A stretch of 64,000 nucleotides of DNA. It comes from Planctomycetota bacterium (GTDB lineage Bacteria; Planctomycetota; Phycisphaerae; Phycisphaerales; UBA1924). Positions 12,086 through 20,595 of this stretch are shown here, in pieces. Both the position numbers and the translations under genes were made by a program. Where the stretch lies: assembly GCA_039819165.1 (NCBI GenBank), contig JBCBSM010000001.1, positions 434,001 to 498,000 on the forward strand, in the 5' to 3' direction. The notes below the pieces were generated by a model. It saw nothing but the letters and a program-made list of their open reading frames with translations, was not told the DNA's origin and did not search any database. Positions within the stretch are counted from its first letter, which is position 1; each line of letters opens with the position of its first letter.

Positions 12086-14721
12086 CGATCGAGCCGCGCG
12101 TTAATGGCGTCGAGCCGCTGCTGGTGGATGGCGCGGCCGGGCTCGATTGCGATCAGCGCCTCGACGTGCAGCCGTGCTTCGCGGAGATCGCCGGCGCGGA
12201 TGGCCGCCATCGCCGCCAGCTCGCGGGTCGGCGCGTCGAAGGGTTCGATGCGGACCGCCCGCTTCGCCCAGTGCAGTCCGTCGCCGAAGTCGCCCCGTCG
12301 CATCGCCAGCCGCGAGAGCTCGGTCGCGAAGGCCGCCGAGTACTGCTCGCGGGCATCCAGGTGCCGCAGGTGGTCCGCCGCCTCGGCATCCGCCGGATCG
12401 ATGCCGCCGTCCCGCCGGGCGAGTAGCACCAGCATCCGCCGGGGCTGGTCGGCGATGGGCTGCACACGGGCCCAGGTCCGCAGCAGGTCGGCCATCTCGG
12501 GCGCGGGCCGGCCGCTACGGCGGTCCAACTCGGCCTTCGCCCGCATCTCGACCAGCTGCGGGTGCTCGGGGTGCTGCACCAGCAGGTCATCGAGGGTCTC
12601 GATCGACACCGACCCATCGCCCTCGTACTGCTCGAGCAACTCGCCGGCGCTCGGCACGCCGTCGGCGGGCAGCAGCCCCCACGCGCGGGCGCGGCCGTGG
12701 GCCCAGTTGAGGAACTCGGCCTCGAGGTCGTCCTGGGGCAGCCCGAGCACGTCCTCGAACGCCTCTCGCTGCGTGAGGCCCTGCGCGTAGCCGTCCATCA
12801 GCCGCAGCGGCGCCTCGCTCCCAAAGCGTTCAACGATGAACTCGTACACCCAGGCCGACTGCGCGTACGCGAGCGCCCGGCCGTTGGGGCGATCGGGCCG
12901 GATAAACCCCAGGCTGAGCGTGTCCAGCGGGTAGAGCGTGTCGTCCCGCAGCGACGCCACCAGCATGCGGGCCCGCCGCTCGTCCCACGGCGCGTCCTCG
13001 AGGTAGACCGCGGCGGCCTCCGTAAACCAGTGGGGGATGCGGTTGCTGGTCCGAGAAAGGCTGACGGTGTGCACGTACTCATGCTGCAGGACGCGGGCCC
13101 AGTCGTAGCCTCGCTGGGTGCGGCCCGGTCCGGGGCGAGGGCTCTCCATCGCGATGGCCGGACCGGTGCTGGCGGCGATGGTGAAGATGTCGGGCATGCC
13201 GGTGATCCGCACCGCGAAGGTTGCGTGGTCGGGCATGAGGTCGATGACGGTCCGCTCGGCGGGTTCGTGATCGAGGCCGTCGCGTGCCGCGCCGGACACG
13301 CGGTCGTGGATGCGCTCGAGCTCGGGCCCCATGACACGGGCGAGCAGCTCGTCCGGGCCCGCCTCGTAGCGGATCAGGAAGTGGTCGGTCTCGATGGTCT
13401 CGAAGCCCGCGAGCTTCTGGGCCAGCGTCAGGCTATTGCGCGCACGGCGGTTGAAGGGGTCCAGCTCCGTGGCGCGTGTCAGCGCGGCGATCGCCTCGCC
13501 ATCGTCGGCGGCCTGCATCGCCAGCAGCCCCAGCTCGATCCACGCCTCGGGCCACGCCGGCTGGAGCTCGGTGGCTGCGCGGAGGTGGGCCGCGGCGGGG
13601 GCGTACTGCCGCCAGTCGCTGAGCTGCACGCCCGCCTCGTAGTGGCCCAGCGCCGTCCCGGGCGACAGCTCGTCGAGCCGCGCCAGCAGCGCGGCCTCCG
13701 TGGCGGCGTCGTTGTACACCGCGGCGACGGCGGCCCGCAGCGCGAGCGCACCGCGCATCGCGGGGTAGGCCGTGAGCACCCCGTCGGCGTGTTCGGCAGC
13801 CTTCGCGGGCTCGCGTTGCCGCAGCATCGCCCGGGCGCGGATCAGGCCCGCGTGCGGCGATTGCGCACCTTCCCGGAGCGTGCCGGTAATCGAATCGAGC
13901 CTGTCGGCGATCGCGTCGGCTTGGTCGAAGTTGAAGCCGCGCACCTGCAGCTCGCCGAGCGTTGCCCACGCCTCGGCGGCCCGCGGGTTGAGCGCGAGCG
14001 CCTCGGTGATGGCCTGCTGCGCGCCCAGGCGGTTGTCGCGGGCGTCGAGCAGCTGCGCTTCGGCCAGCCGCGCGGGCCAATGCAGCCGGTCCAGATCGTC
14101 GCGAACGCGCGCAAGCAGGCTGGTGATCAGTTCGTACTCGCCCGCGCCGGGATCGACGCCGATGGTCCGCGCGCGGATCGCCAGCAGCCGCGCGCCGTCC
14201 GTCAGCGCGGCGGGATCCTCGATGGCCTCGCTCGCCAGCCGCTCGACGCCGGCGTCCGTAACGCGGGCCACGCCCGCGAGGTCGCCGAGGAGTTCGAGGC
14301 CGCGTGCCCGCAGCCGCAGCGCGCGGAGCGAGTCGTTGTCCTCGATCAGCGCGAGCGCATCGCGGACGTCGCCCCGCAGCACCATCGCCTCGGCCCGGTC
14401 GAGCGGGTCGACGCCCTCCGCATCGAACGCGGGGCTGCCATAGTCACCGGCGAGGAGTGCCGCACGCGCCGCCAACGCCGGCTCGACTAGGTCGGCGTCG
14501 GTCCACTGGCCGTGGAACACCCGCAGCGCGGCTCGCTCGGAGTCGCTCAGGTAGTCGGCGGCGATCGCTCGCTCGACGGCTGGCGAGAGCGCGGGCTCGC
14601 CCGGCTGACCCTGCTGCGCGAGCGACGGCACCGCGAGCCCCGCGAGCAAGAGCATCGCAAGCAGCCTGGACCCGCGCAGCTTGGAACCGTTGGACCGCAT
14701 CACCTGATTAACGCGTGGCAT
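12082..14721 (-). CDS. Exported TPR-repeat protein with gluzincin-type metallopeptidase motif
   Basis: An 879-residue exported protein. A cleavable signal peptide is visible (about 17-35, ending SLAQQ after a Leu/Ala-rich core). Residues about 40-480 are alpha-helical repeats of TPR type, including the pattern EAWATLGELQVRGFNFDQAD. Then comes a domain with HEYVH at 547-551 and a following WFTEAAAVYLED helix, giving the HExxH...E zinc site of peptidase-MA-like/DUF1570 gluzincins. Position 4 carries Val, so the motif is intact. More TPR-like helices complete the C-terminus. The ATG at 14721 has a weak GAAG upstream, while the internal ATG at 14700 has a GGTG too close to use. It is the last gene of the ruvA-manC-ruvX-lipoprotein series, 80 bases after the previous stop. 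Substrate unknown. Confidence 0.82.
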   Translation of the reverse strand: MPRVNQVMRSNGSKLRGSRLLAMLLLAGLAVPSLAQQGQPGEPALSPAVERAIAADYLSDSERAALRVFHGQWTDADLVEPALAARAALLAGDYGSPAFDAEGVDPLDRAEAMVLRGDVRDALALIEDNDSLRALRLRARGLELLGDLAGVARVTDAGVERLASEAIEDPAALTDGARLLAIRARTIGVDPGAGEYELITSLLARVRDDLDRLHWPARLAEAQLLDARDNRLGAQQAITEALALNPRAAEAWATLGELQVRGFNFDQADAIADRLDSITGTLREGAQSPHAGLIRARAMLRQREPAKAAEHADGVLTAYPAMRGALALRAAVAAVYNDAATEAALLARLDELSPGTALGHYEAGVQLSDWRQYAPAAAHLRAATELQPAWPEAWIELGLLAMQAADDGEAIAALTRATELDPFNRRARNSLTLAQKLAGFETIETDHFLIRYEAGPDELLARVMGPELERIHDRVSGAARDGLDHEPAERTVIDLMPDHATFAVRITGMPDIFTIAASTGPAIAMESPRPGPGRTQRGYDWARVLQHEYVHTVSLSRTSNRIPHWFTEAAAVYLEDAPWDERRARMLVASLRDDTLYPLDTLSLGFIRPDRPNGRALAYAQSAWVYEFIVERFGSEAPLRLMDGYAQGLTQREAFEDVLGLPQDDLEAEFLNWAHGRARAWGLLPADGVPSAGELLEQYEGDGSVSIETLDDLLVQHPEHPQLVEMRAKAELDRRSGRPAPEMADLLRTWARVQPIADQPRRMLVLLARRDGGIDPADAEAADHLRHLDAREQYSAAFATELSRLAMRRGDFGDGLHWAKRAVRIEPFDAPTRELAAMAAIRAGDLREARLHVEALIAIEPGRAIHQQRLDAINARLDR

Positions 14722-14801
14722 CTCGCTTTTCTTCGCGTCCCGGGCCGTCCGGGGTTGAGCATCGGCCCGCTGTCCCGGGCAGCCCCGAACGGATGTAGCG
14801 A

Positions 14802-15716
14802 TTACCCGTTTCCGCCGGCGGGCTCGCCCGGTCCGTCCTGCAGCCGCCGCTCGGTCACGGCCCAGCCCTCGGGGATGGCGGTGGAGAGCAGTTCGCCGCG
14901 GATGGGCTCGTTGATCGACAGCGGGTGTGCCAGTTCCACGATCGAGACGTCGCCGCGGCGGTCGACCGTGCGGGACATCCGCGGCAGCAGCCGGCCCGAC
15001 GCGTCGGACTTGTACCACAGCCGGATCTCGGCGAAGCGCTCGTCGCCCAACCCCGCCCGGGGCACGAGCAGCAGCTGCGTCGCGCCCTCCGCGAACCGCA
15101 TGAGCTGGGCGGCGTGGTCGTACTCGGCCTTGTCCAGCTCGGGGTCGAGGTCGGGATCGGGCTCGAGGCCATCGGTCGCCGACACGAGCCGGATCACGTA
15201 GCGGCGCTGCAGGTCGTCGGCGCGCTGGCCGATGGGCAGCGGCGGGAAGAACCCGGTGCCCATCTCGAAGGGGTCCGCGATCTCGCCCTCGGCCACGATT
15301 TCGTAGCGGTTGATCTGCCGCTGGCCGGCGAACTTCTCGGCGAACCATCGGCCATCGAAGGTGATCGCCTGCTGCGCGTTCTCGTCGTCGAAGATCTGGT
15401 CGCCCACCCAGACGCGGACGAACTCGACGCCGAAGCGGCGGCGGGGGGCGCCGTCGTCCCGGGGCTCGACCTCGAAGACCAGCGTGCCGACGCGCTGGCG
15501 GAACGCGCCTCCCAGATCGGCGATCGTCGTATACCGCACCTGGGCCGAGAACGTCCGCAGCCCATCGCCTGCGCGCTCGAGGCGGCGGAGCACGTCGTCG
15601 AGCGGTTCGCGTTCGGCGACAACGCGGTCCGGGTCGGGCGCCTGCGCCGTGGACGAGGCACACCCGCACGCGATGGCGACCGCCGACACGATGCACTGCA
15701 CGAAGAACCTTCTCAT
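14802..15716 (-). CDS. LolA-like outer-membrane lipoprotein carrier-type lipoprotein
   Basis: A 304-residue predicted lipoprotein. The N-terminus MRRFFVQ precedes a hydrophobic core and a lipobox-like AIAC with the lipidated Cys near 17. The body begins with a helix (LDDVLRRLERAGDGLRTFSAQV), followed by repeated beta-strands (VGTLVFEVEP, WFAEKFAGQRQINRYEIV). This resembles the LolA/LolB-like 'lipoprotein-sorting' fold in which an unclosed beta-barrel covers a hydrophobic pocket. The resemblance is by pattern only. The ATG at 15716 overlaps the ruvX stop in ATGA, and an AAGGA lies upstream, so the two are translationally coupled. It may carry lipids or lipoproteins or sense the envelope. Confidence 0.7.
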   Translation of the reverse strand: MRRFFVQCIVSAVAIACGCASSTAQAPDPDRVVAEREPLDDVLRRLERAGDGLRTFSAQVRYTTIADLGGAFRQRVGTLVFEVEPRDDGAPRRRFGVEFVRVWVGDQIFDDENAQQAITFDGRWFAEKFAGQRQINRYEIVAEGEIADPFEMGTGFFPPLPIGQRADDLQRRYVIRLVSATDGLEPDPDLDPELDKAEYDHAAQLMRFAEGATQLLLVPRAGLGDERFAEIRLWYKSDASGRLLPRMSRTVDRRGDVSIVELAHPLSINEPIRGELLSTAIPEGWAVTERRLQDGPGEPAGGNG

Positions 15717-16225
15717 GGATCGCGTCCTTTCGCCTCGTTGTTCGGATGCGCGGCCGGGGGGTTGCCGTCGGCGTCCCCGTCCGCGGCACGCAGGAAGCCG
15801 GCGAGGATGCCCGCCGCCGCGATCGCGTCCCGCCGCATCTTCTTCTGCTTGTGGGTGAGCCCCGAGCCGCCCAGGGCCCAGTCGGCCTGCTTGCTGGTGA
15901 GCCGCTCGTCGGCCAGGTGCACGGCGACGCCCAGCCGCTTGGCGAGCCGGCCCGCGAAGCTGCGAGCCAGCCGCGCCCGGTCGCCCTCGGCGCCATCCAT
16001 GTGCAGCGGCAGCCCCACGACGACCTCCATCGGCGGGGCGGAGCCGAACTCGCCACGGATCGCCCGCTCGATCGCGGCCAGCAGCGCATCGCCGCCCTGG
16101 TGCGCGAGGGGCACCTCCAGGACGGTCCAGGGCGCGGGGAGCCTCGTGAGGCTGTCGGCGAGCGCCAGCCCGGTCCGCTTGTCGCCCAGGTCGACGCCCA
16201 CGTACCGGATGACGCGCGCCGCCAC
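15713..16225 (-). CDS. ruvX: Holliday junction resolvase-like protein RuvX (YqgF)
   Basis: A putative pre-16S rRNA nuclease/RuvX of the RNase H fold. The 170-residue product shows the family's N-terminal VGVDLGDKRTGLALAD (catalytic first Asp), the VVVGLPLHMDG strand, and the DERLTSKQAD segment with the second acidic residue. The KMRRDAIAAAGILAGFL helix carries a third acidic residue. The gene starts at GTG 16225, three bases after the manC stop, with a GGAG inside the manC end. It ends in an ATGA overlap with the next gene. The tail (about 25 residues) is hydrophilic. Function in rRNA maturation is by family. Confidence 0.9.
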   Translation of the reverse strand: MAARVIRYVGVDLGDKRTGLALADSLTRLPAPWTVLEVPLAHQGGDALLAAIERAIRGEFGSAPPMEVVVGLPLHMDGAEGDRARLARSFAGRLAKRLGVAVHLADERLTSKQADWALGGSGLTHKQKKMRRDAIAAAGILAGFLRAADGDADGNPPAAHPNNEAKGRDP

Positions 16226-16227
16226 GG

Positions 16228-17355
16228 TCAGCGCAGCTCCGCCGGAAGCCGGCCGTGCAGGTCCTTGAGCCGTTCGGCCTTGTCGCGGGGCATGATGAGC
16301 GTGGCGCCCGGCGTGTGCACCACCACCAGCCCCTCGCAGCCCAGCAGCGCGACGGCGTGCCCCGCCTCGTCGTTGACCACCAGGTTGCGCTCGCTGTCGA
16401 CCAGCACCGCGTGGCCCGCTCCGGCGGTGTGCGCCACGCCGTTGCCAGTGTCGTCGGCCTCGAGCGTCTCGGCGTAGCTCGTCCACGAGCCGACATCGAG
16501 CCACGACACGTCCATCCGCAGCGTAGCGACGTTCACGCCGACCTCCGCCGTCCGCTCGCCCGTTGCGGGTTCCATGATCGCGTAGTCGACACTGGTCTTG
16601 GGCAGGGTCGGGTACACCCGCTCGAGCGTTGCGCGGCGCTGCGGCGTATCCCAGGCGGCTGCGATCTCCGAGAGCCCCGCGTGGGCCTCGGGGGTGAAAG
16701 CTCTGAGGCAGGCCAGGAAGGTGTCGGCCCTCCAGACGAACATGCCGCTGTTCCAGCCGTAGCCGCCGGAGTCGAGATAGCCGCGAGCGGTTTCGGCGTC
16801 GGGCTTCTCGACGAATCGCTCGACGCGAGAGCCGAGCCCGCCGGTGCCGTCGATGGCCCCACCCCGCTTCACATAGCCGTAGCCGGTGGCCGGGAAGGTC
16901 GGCTCGATGGCGAAGGTGACCAGCGTCCGCGGGCTGCGGTCCACGAGATCGAAGCCCGCACGCACGATCTCGGCGAACCGGTCAACGGGCTGGATGATGT
17001 GGTCGGCGGTCATGACGCAGAAGGTCGCATCGGCATCGCGTTGTGCCAGCACCGCCGCCGTCAGCCCCACGGCGTTCACGGTGTCCCGGCCGACCGGCTC
17101 GCCGAGGATCTGGTCGTCCGAGAGCGTCGGCAGCGCGGCCCGCACGGCGTCGCGGTAGCGCTCCTGGGTGCACACCAGCACACGGCCGTGGTCCACGACG
17201 TCCGTGAGTCGATTTGCCGAGATCTCCAGCAGGCTGCGGGGCGCGTCGCCGCCGCGATCAATGATGAACGGCAGGAGTTGCTTGGGCCGCTCGACGCGGC
17301 TCATGGGCCACAGCCGAGTGCCGCTGCCACCGGCCATGATCATCGCGTATCGCAT
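16228..17355 (-). CDS. manC: Mannose-1-phosphate guanylyltransferase
   Basis: Makes GDP-mannose from mannose 1-phosphate and GTP for polysaccharide and glycan synthesis. The 375-residue protein is the single-domain form, without the C-terminal phosphomannose-isomerase domain of the ~480-residue bifunctional type. The nucleotide signature MAGGSGTRLWPMSR (7-20) with following Lys (PKQLLPF) is intact, as are the FVEKPD motif and the WNSGMFVW segment. It lies 34 bases after ruvA and is followed directly by ruvX, an unusual insertion of a sugar-nucleotide gene between two Holliday-junction genes. A nucleotide-sugar enzyme of the CapD type lies divergently just beyond ruvA. Confidence 0.93.
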   Translation of the reverse strand: MRYAMIMAGGSGTRLWPMSRVERPKQLLPFIIDRGGDAPRSLLEISANRLTDVVDHGRVLVCTQERYRDAVRAALPTLSDDQILGEPVGRDTVNAVGLTAAVLAQRDADATFCVMTADHIIQPVDRFAEIVRAGFDLVDRSPRTLVTFAIEPTFPATGYGYVKRGGAIDGTGGLGSRVERFVEKPDAETARGYLDSGGYGWNSGMFVWRADTFLACLRAFTPEAHAGLSEIAAAWDTPQRRATLERVYPTLPKTSVDYAIMEPATGERTAEVGVNVATLRMDVSWLDVGSWTSYAETLEADDTGNGVAHTAGAGHAVLVDSERNLVVNDEAGHAVALLGCEGLVVVHTPGATLIMPRDKAERLKDLHGRLPAELR

Positions 17356-17389
17356 CGACGCAGCCTATGCGCTCTGCATGGGCGGGCGG

Positions 17390-18016
17390 TCAGAGGCTCA
17401 GCGCGGTGGCGACGAGGTCGCCCGCCTCGGCGTCCGGTCCCATGCTGCGGGACGCCTGCTCGACCTTCCGCTCGGCGTTGGCCGCCTGCTCGCCGAGCGA
17501 CACGAGCGCCCGGATCGCGTCGGCGACGGCGGGGGAGGCGTGCTTTGGCTCGGGCGTCGACGCACGCTCGACCTCCTCGATCGCCAGCCGATCGCGGAGC
17601 GTCGGGCCCAGTGCCTCCACGATGGCCTTGGCCAGCTTGGCCCCGATCTCGGGCAGCCGGCGGAGGCTCACCTCATCGCCCCGTGCGATCGCGGCGGCGA
17701 TCTCCTGCGGCGGCTCGGCGATCGCCCGCAGCGCCCGGCGGTGGCCGAGCCCCTTCACCGTCGTCAGCAGTTCGAACACGTCGCGGTCGGCCTCCGTCGC
17801 GAAGCCCATGAGCCGCGGCAGCAGCGTTACGCCCTGGTTGGGGGACTCCATCAGGCAGACGGTGTGCAGAGTCGCGGGCGAGCCGGCATCCGCCGCCCGC
17901 AGCGTGGCCTCGAGGTAGGGCGGCAGCAGCACGGCGAAGGCAACGCCCGAGTCGGTCTGGATCAGCGCCCGCTGGTCGTCGACCGCCGCCAGCCGCCCCG
18001 TGATGCACGCGATCAT
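17390..18016 (-). CDS. ruvA: Holliday junction branch migration protein RuvA
   Basis: RuvA binds four-way junctions as a tetramer and positions the RuvB motor. The 208-residue product starts MIACITGRL with the OB-fold domain (1-65), followed by the HhH region (LTTVKGLGHRRALRAIAEP and LRRLPEIGAKLAKAIVEAL, about 80-130) and the C-terminal RuvB-contacting helices (VADAIRALVSLG). The usual acidic pin between beta-strands is weakly conserved. RuvB and RuvC are not in the window. The gene is transcribed away from the CapD-like gene, with 57 bases between the two starts. It leads the ruvA-manC-ruvX series. Confidence 0.93.
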   Translation of the reverse strand: MIACITGRLAAVDDQRALIQTDSGVAFAVLLPPYLEATLRAADAGSPATLHTVCLMESPNQGVTLLPRLMGFATEADRDVFELLTTVKGLGHRRALRAIAEPPQEIAAAIARGDEVSLRRLPEIGAKLAKAIVEALGPTLRDRLAIEEVERASTPEPKHASPAVADAIRALVSLGEQAANAERKVEQASRSMGPDAEAGDLVATALSL

Positions 18017-18073
18017 GCCGCGGAGCGTAGCGGCGGCCAATGGCGCGGGCCGCCGGTGGCCGATACACCGCCC

Positions 18074-19612
18074 ATGACCGCCGCCCCCGCCCAGCACGCC
18101 ACGCACGCCCGGATCGCATCCTCGGCGCCGCCCGCGGTGCTCATCGGCACGCCGAGAACGCTCTCGGAGGCCGTGCGGCTGCTGCCCGACGGCGGGCCGC
18201 ACGTCGCCGGCATGGTGCTGGTCGCCGACCCCGAGGCCGACGCCGGGCCGGCTCCCGAGATCGTCGGCTTGCCCACGCTCGGTTCGCTGGAAGCGCTGGG
18301 GGACCTGCACGACCGGCTGGGCGTGGCGATGGCGATCGTCTGCCTGCCCCTCGACGAGGCCGACCTCATCGCCCGCGTGCGGGCCGAGATCGGCCGCGCG
18401 GGGCTCGAGGAACGCTTCGTGCCCGCCATCGCCGACCTGCTGACGCGTCGGCCGCCCGTGCTCGTGGGCGTCGGGTCTTCGGGGCCCACGATGGCGACCA
18501 CGCCGCGGATCGATCTGCAGTCGCTCATAGGCCGGCCGATGCGCACGCCAGACCCCGAGCCGCTGCGGGATCTGCTGCGGGGCAAGCGGGTGCTCGTGAC
18601 CGGCGCGGGCGGGTCGATCGGCGCCGAACTCGCCACGCTGTGCGGCAGCTTCGAGCCCTCCGCGATCATGCTGATGGAGCGGGCCGAGAATGCGCTGTTC
18701 GAGATCGATCGCCGGCTGGCCACGCGGTTCCCGCAGGTCCGCCGTGCAGCGCTGCTGCACGACGTGGTCGATGCCGACGGCACGCGACGATTGGTGACCC
18801 GCCACCGGCCCGACGTCGTCTTCCACGCCGCAGCGCACAAGCACGTGCCGCTCATGGAGGACCACCCCAGGGCCGCCATCGAGAACAACGTCTTCGGCAC
18901 GCGCTCGATCGTCGATGCGGCGTGCGACGCCAACGCGGGCCGCGTGGTGCTGGTGTCGACCGACAAGGCCGTGCAGCCGCGGTCGGTGATGGGGGCGACC
19001 AAGCGGATCGCCGAGGCCTACACGCTGAGCGCGGACGCTCGGTGCCGTGCCGATGGCCGGCGCACGCGGACGGCGATCGTCCGATTCGGAAACGTGCTCG
19101 GGTCGTCGGCCAGCGTGCTGCGGATCTGGAGCGCGCAGCTCGCCGACGGCCAGCCCATCACCCTGACCGATCGCCGCATGTCGCGGTACTTCATGACGAT
19201 CCCCGAGGCGGCGCTGCTGGTCGCCCACGCGGCCGCCATCGAGCCCGGGGATGCCGCCGGCATCTTCGTGCTCGATATGGCCGATCCCGTGCCCATCGCC
19301 GATCTCGCCGACCGCTTCGTACGGGCCCATGGCCTCGAGGTCGCGGGCGCCGCCCAGGCCGGCCCGGGCCGCGTCGAGATCGCCGAGACGGGCATCCGCC
19401 CGGGCGAGAAGCTCCACGAGGCGCTTGTGCACGCGGCCGAGCGGCTGCGGCCGACCGGCGTGGACGGCGTGCTCCGCCTGTCGGGTACCGACGATTTGCT
19501 CGACGGTGAGGCCGCTCTGGACGAACTGCGTGGCCTTGGTCCCCGGCCAACGCCCGAAGATGTTGTCGCAGCTCTCGTGCGGCTCGTTCCCAGCCTCGCG
19601 CGCACCCAGTAG
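18074..19612 (+). CDS. CapD-like nucleoside-diphosphate-sugar dehydratase/epimerase without membrane domain
   Basis: A 512-residue enzyme of the extended SDR class that usually makes UDP-4-keto-6-deoxy or epimerised HexNAc for surface polysaccharides (CapD/WbpM/FlaA1). Residues about 20-150 form a Rossmann-like CoA-binding-type domain (VAGMVLVADPE, VAMAIVCLP). Residues 170-460 carry the catalytic SDR part with GAGGSIGAE (177-185), FHAAAHKHVPLMEDHP, the STDKAVQPRSVMGATKR active-site helix, and RFGNVLGSSASV. Membrane helices that normally precede these domains in CapD/WbpM are absent, so this is a soluble version. The last ~40 residues are acidic. With manC nearby, it points to glycan precursor synthesis here. 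Confidence 0.88.
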   Translation: MTAAPAQHATHARIASSAPPAVLIGTPRTLSEAVRLLPDGGPHVAGMVLVADPEADAGPAPEIVGLPTLGSLEALGDLHDRLGVAMAIVCLPLDEADLIARVRAEIGRAGLEERFVPAIADLLTRRPPVLVGVGSSGPTMATTPRIDLQSLIGRPMRTPDPEPLRDLLRGKRVLVTGAGGSIGAELATLCGSFEPSAIMLMERAENALFEIDRRLATRFPQVRRAALLHDVVDADGTRRLVTRHRPDVVFHAAAHKHVPLMEDHPRAAIENNVFGTRSIVDAACDANAGRVVLVSTDKAVQPRSVMGATKRIAEAYTLSADARCRADGRRTRTAIVRFGNVLGSSASVLRIWSAQLADGQPITLTDRRMSRYFMTIPEAALLVAHAAAIEPGDAAGIFVLDMADPVPIADLADRFVRAHGLEVAGAAQAGPGRVEIAETGIRPGEKLHEALVHAAERLRPTGVDGVLRLSGTDDLLDGEAALDELRGLGPRPTPEDVVAALVRLVPSLARTQ

Positions 19613-19778
19613 CTCGGGATGCCCCGCACGGCGAAACCGGATCGTCTCCAACCGGTTTGAAGAAGGAAGCACCTAGAAACCGTTTGATTCGAGTAAATGG
19701 GCGGCGCAGAATCATGATCATCACGCCGGTGCACACCGGCGCCTTCCGACGGCGATCGCCAGACAGCGAAGGAGAGCG

Positions 19779-20090
19779 ATGCCAGCAACCCTTTCGAAGG
19801 CCGCAGACGCCGGCGAGATCCTCCGCTCGCTCCGTGCGCACCGCGCCCAGGCGCGGGCGTGCTTCGAGGAGATCCGCGAGGCCCAGCGCCTCAGCCGAGA
19901 GAACCTAGCGACCATCGAGGCGAGCGACCTGGTCAAGAGCGTGACCGGGCACTCGTCCCTAGAGCGCGCCATCGCGAGGCTCGAGCGGCTGATCGAGTCG
20001 ACCGACCGGCAGATCGCCGACGCCTCCGCCCGGCTCGCCCGCGTGGAGCACGGGCCGGAGTCTTCGGCCTGGATCGGCCGCGTCCGGTGA
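19779..20090 (+). CDS. Small coiled-coil protein upstream of dUTPase, unknown function
   Basis: A 103-residue soluble protein with no recognised family. The start at ATG 19779 has a very good GAAGGAGAG ribosome-binding site. The sequence is mostly helical: an N-terminal helix rich in Arg and Ala (RSLRAHRAQARACFEEIREAQ) and a longer coiled-coil-like helix with heptad-spaced Leu/Ile (LERAIARLERLIEST, IADASARLARVE). It contains no Cys pair, metal site or membrane segment. Its stop is inside the GTGA that starts dUTPase, so the two are translationally coupled and probably co-regulated. The 166 bases before it hold no other gene. Confidence 0.7.
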   Translation: MPATLSKAADAGEILRSLRAHRAQARACFEEIREAQRLSRENLATIEASDLVKSVTGHSSLERAIARLERLIESTDRQIADASARLARVEHGPESSAWIGRVR

Positions 20091-20554
20091 GCGAGCCGCT
20101 CCGGGTCCGCACCCTCGACGCCCGGGCGACCGTGCCGCGTCGGCACTCCGCGGACGCCGCGGGGGTCGACCTCGCGGCCTGCCTGCCGGCGGATGCGCCC
20201 GCCATCGTGATCGAACCCCGGGCCATCGTCGTCGTGCCCACGGGCCTTGCCGTGGCGATCCCGCGGGGCTGCGAGGGCCAGGTGCGGCCCCGCTCGGGCC
20301 TGGCGACCACCCGGGGCATCACGCTGCCCAACTCGCCGGGCACGATCGACGCCGACTACCGCGGCGAGCTCCGCGTGGCTCTCATCAATCTATCCGAGCG
20401 GCCACAGCGCATCGAGCACGGCGACCGCATCGCGCAACTCGTGATCGCGCCGGTCGTGATGTGCGAGGTCGAGGAAGTCGACGAACTCGAGGCGACCGCC
20501 CGTGGCGAGGGTGGCTTCGGCTCCACCGGCGTATCGGCGGCCACCACGTCCTGA
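20087..20554 (+). CDS. dut: Deoxyuridine 5'-triphosphate nucleotidohydrolase
   Basis: Hydrolyses dUTP to dUMP and pyrophosphate, keeping uracil out of DNA and feeding thymidylate synthesis. The 155-residue trimeric-type enzyme has all five motifs: I (SADAAGVDLAA), II (PRSGLA), III (PGTIDADYRGELRVAL, with the uracil-recognising loop), IV (RIAQLVIAP), and V (RGEGGFGSTG, which closes over the active site). It starts at GTG 20087, overlapping the previous stop by four bases. It converges on the S1-domain gene. A short GATCG inverted repeat (20563-20578) lies between them without a T-run, so it is a poor terminator. Confidence 0.96.
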   Translation: MSEPLRVRTLDARATVPRRHSADAAGVDLAACLPADAPAIVIEPRAIVVVPTGLAVAIPRGCEGQVRPRSGLATTRGITLPNSPGTIDADYRGELRVALINLSERPQRIEHGDRIAQLVIAPVVMCEVEEVDELEATARGEGGFGSTGVSAATTS

Positions 20555-20595
20555 TCACCGGTCGATCGCTTTCGATCGCAATGCGAACGTGACGC

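Noticed and set aside
14722-16089. Extension of the TPR metallopeptidase frame upstream of its signal peptide
   Set aside because: The upstream codons overlap the ruvX and lipoprotein genes and give Arg/Pro-rich nonsense. A signal peptide begins at 14721.
20563-20578. Inverted repeat CGATCG-CTTT-CGATCG as terminator
   Set aside because: Six-base stem without T-run. It is more likely a chance palindrome.
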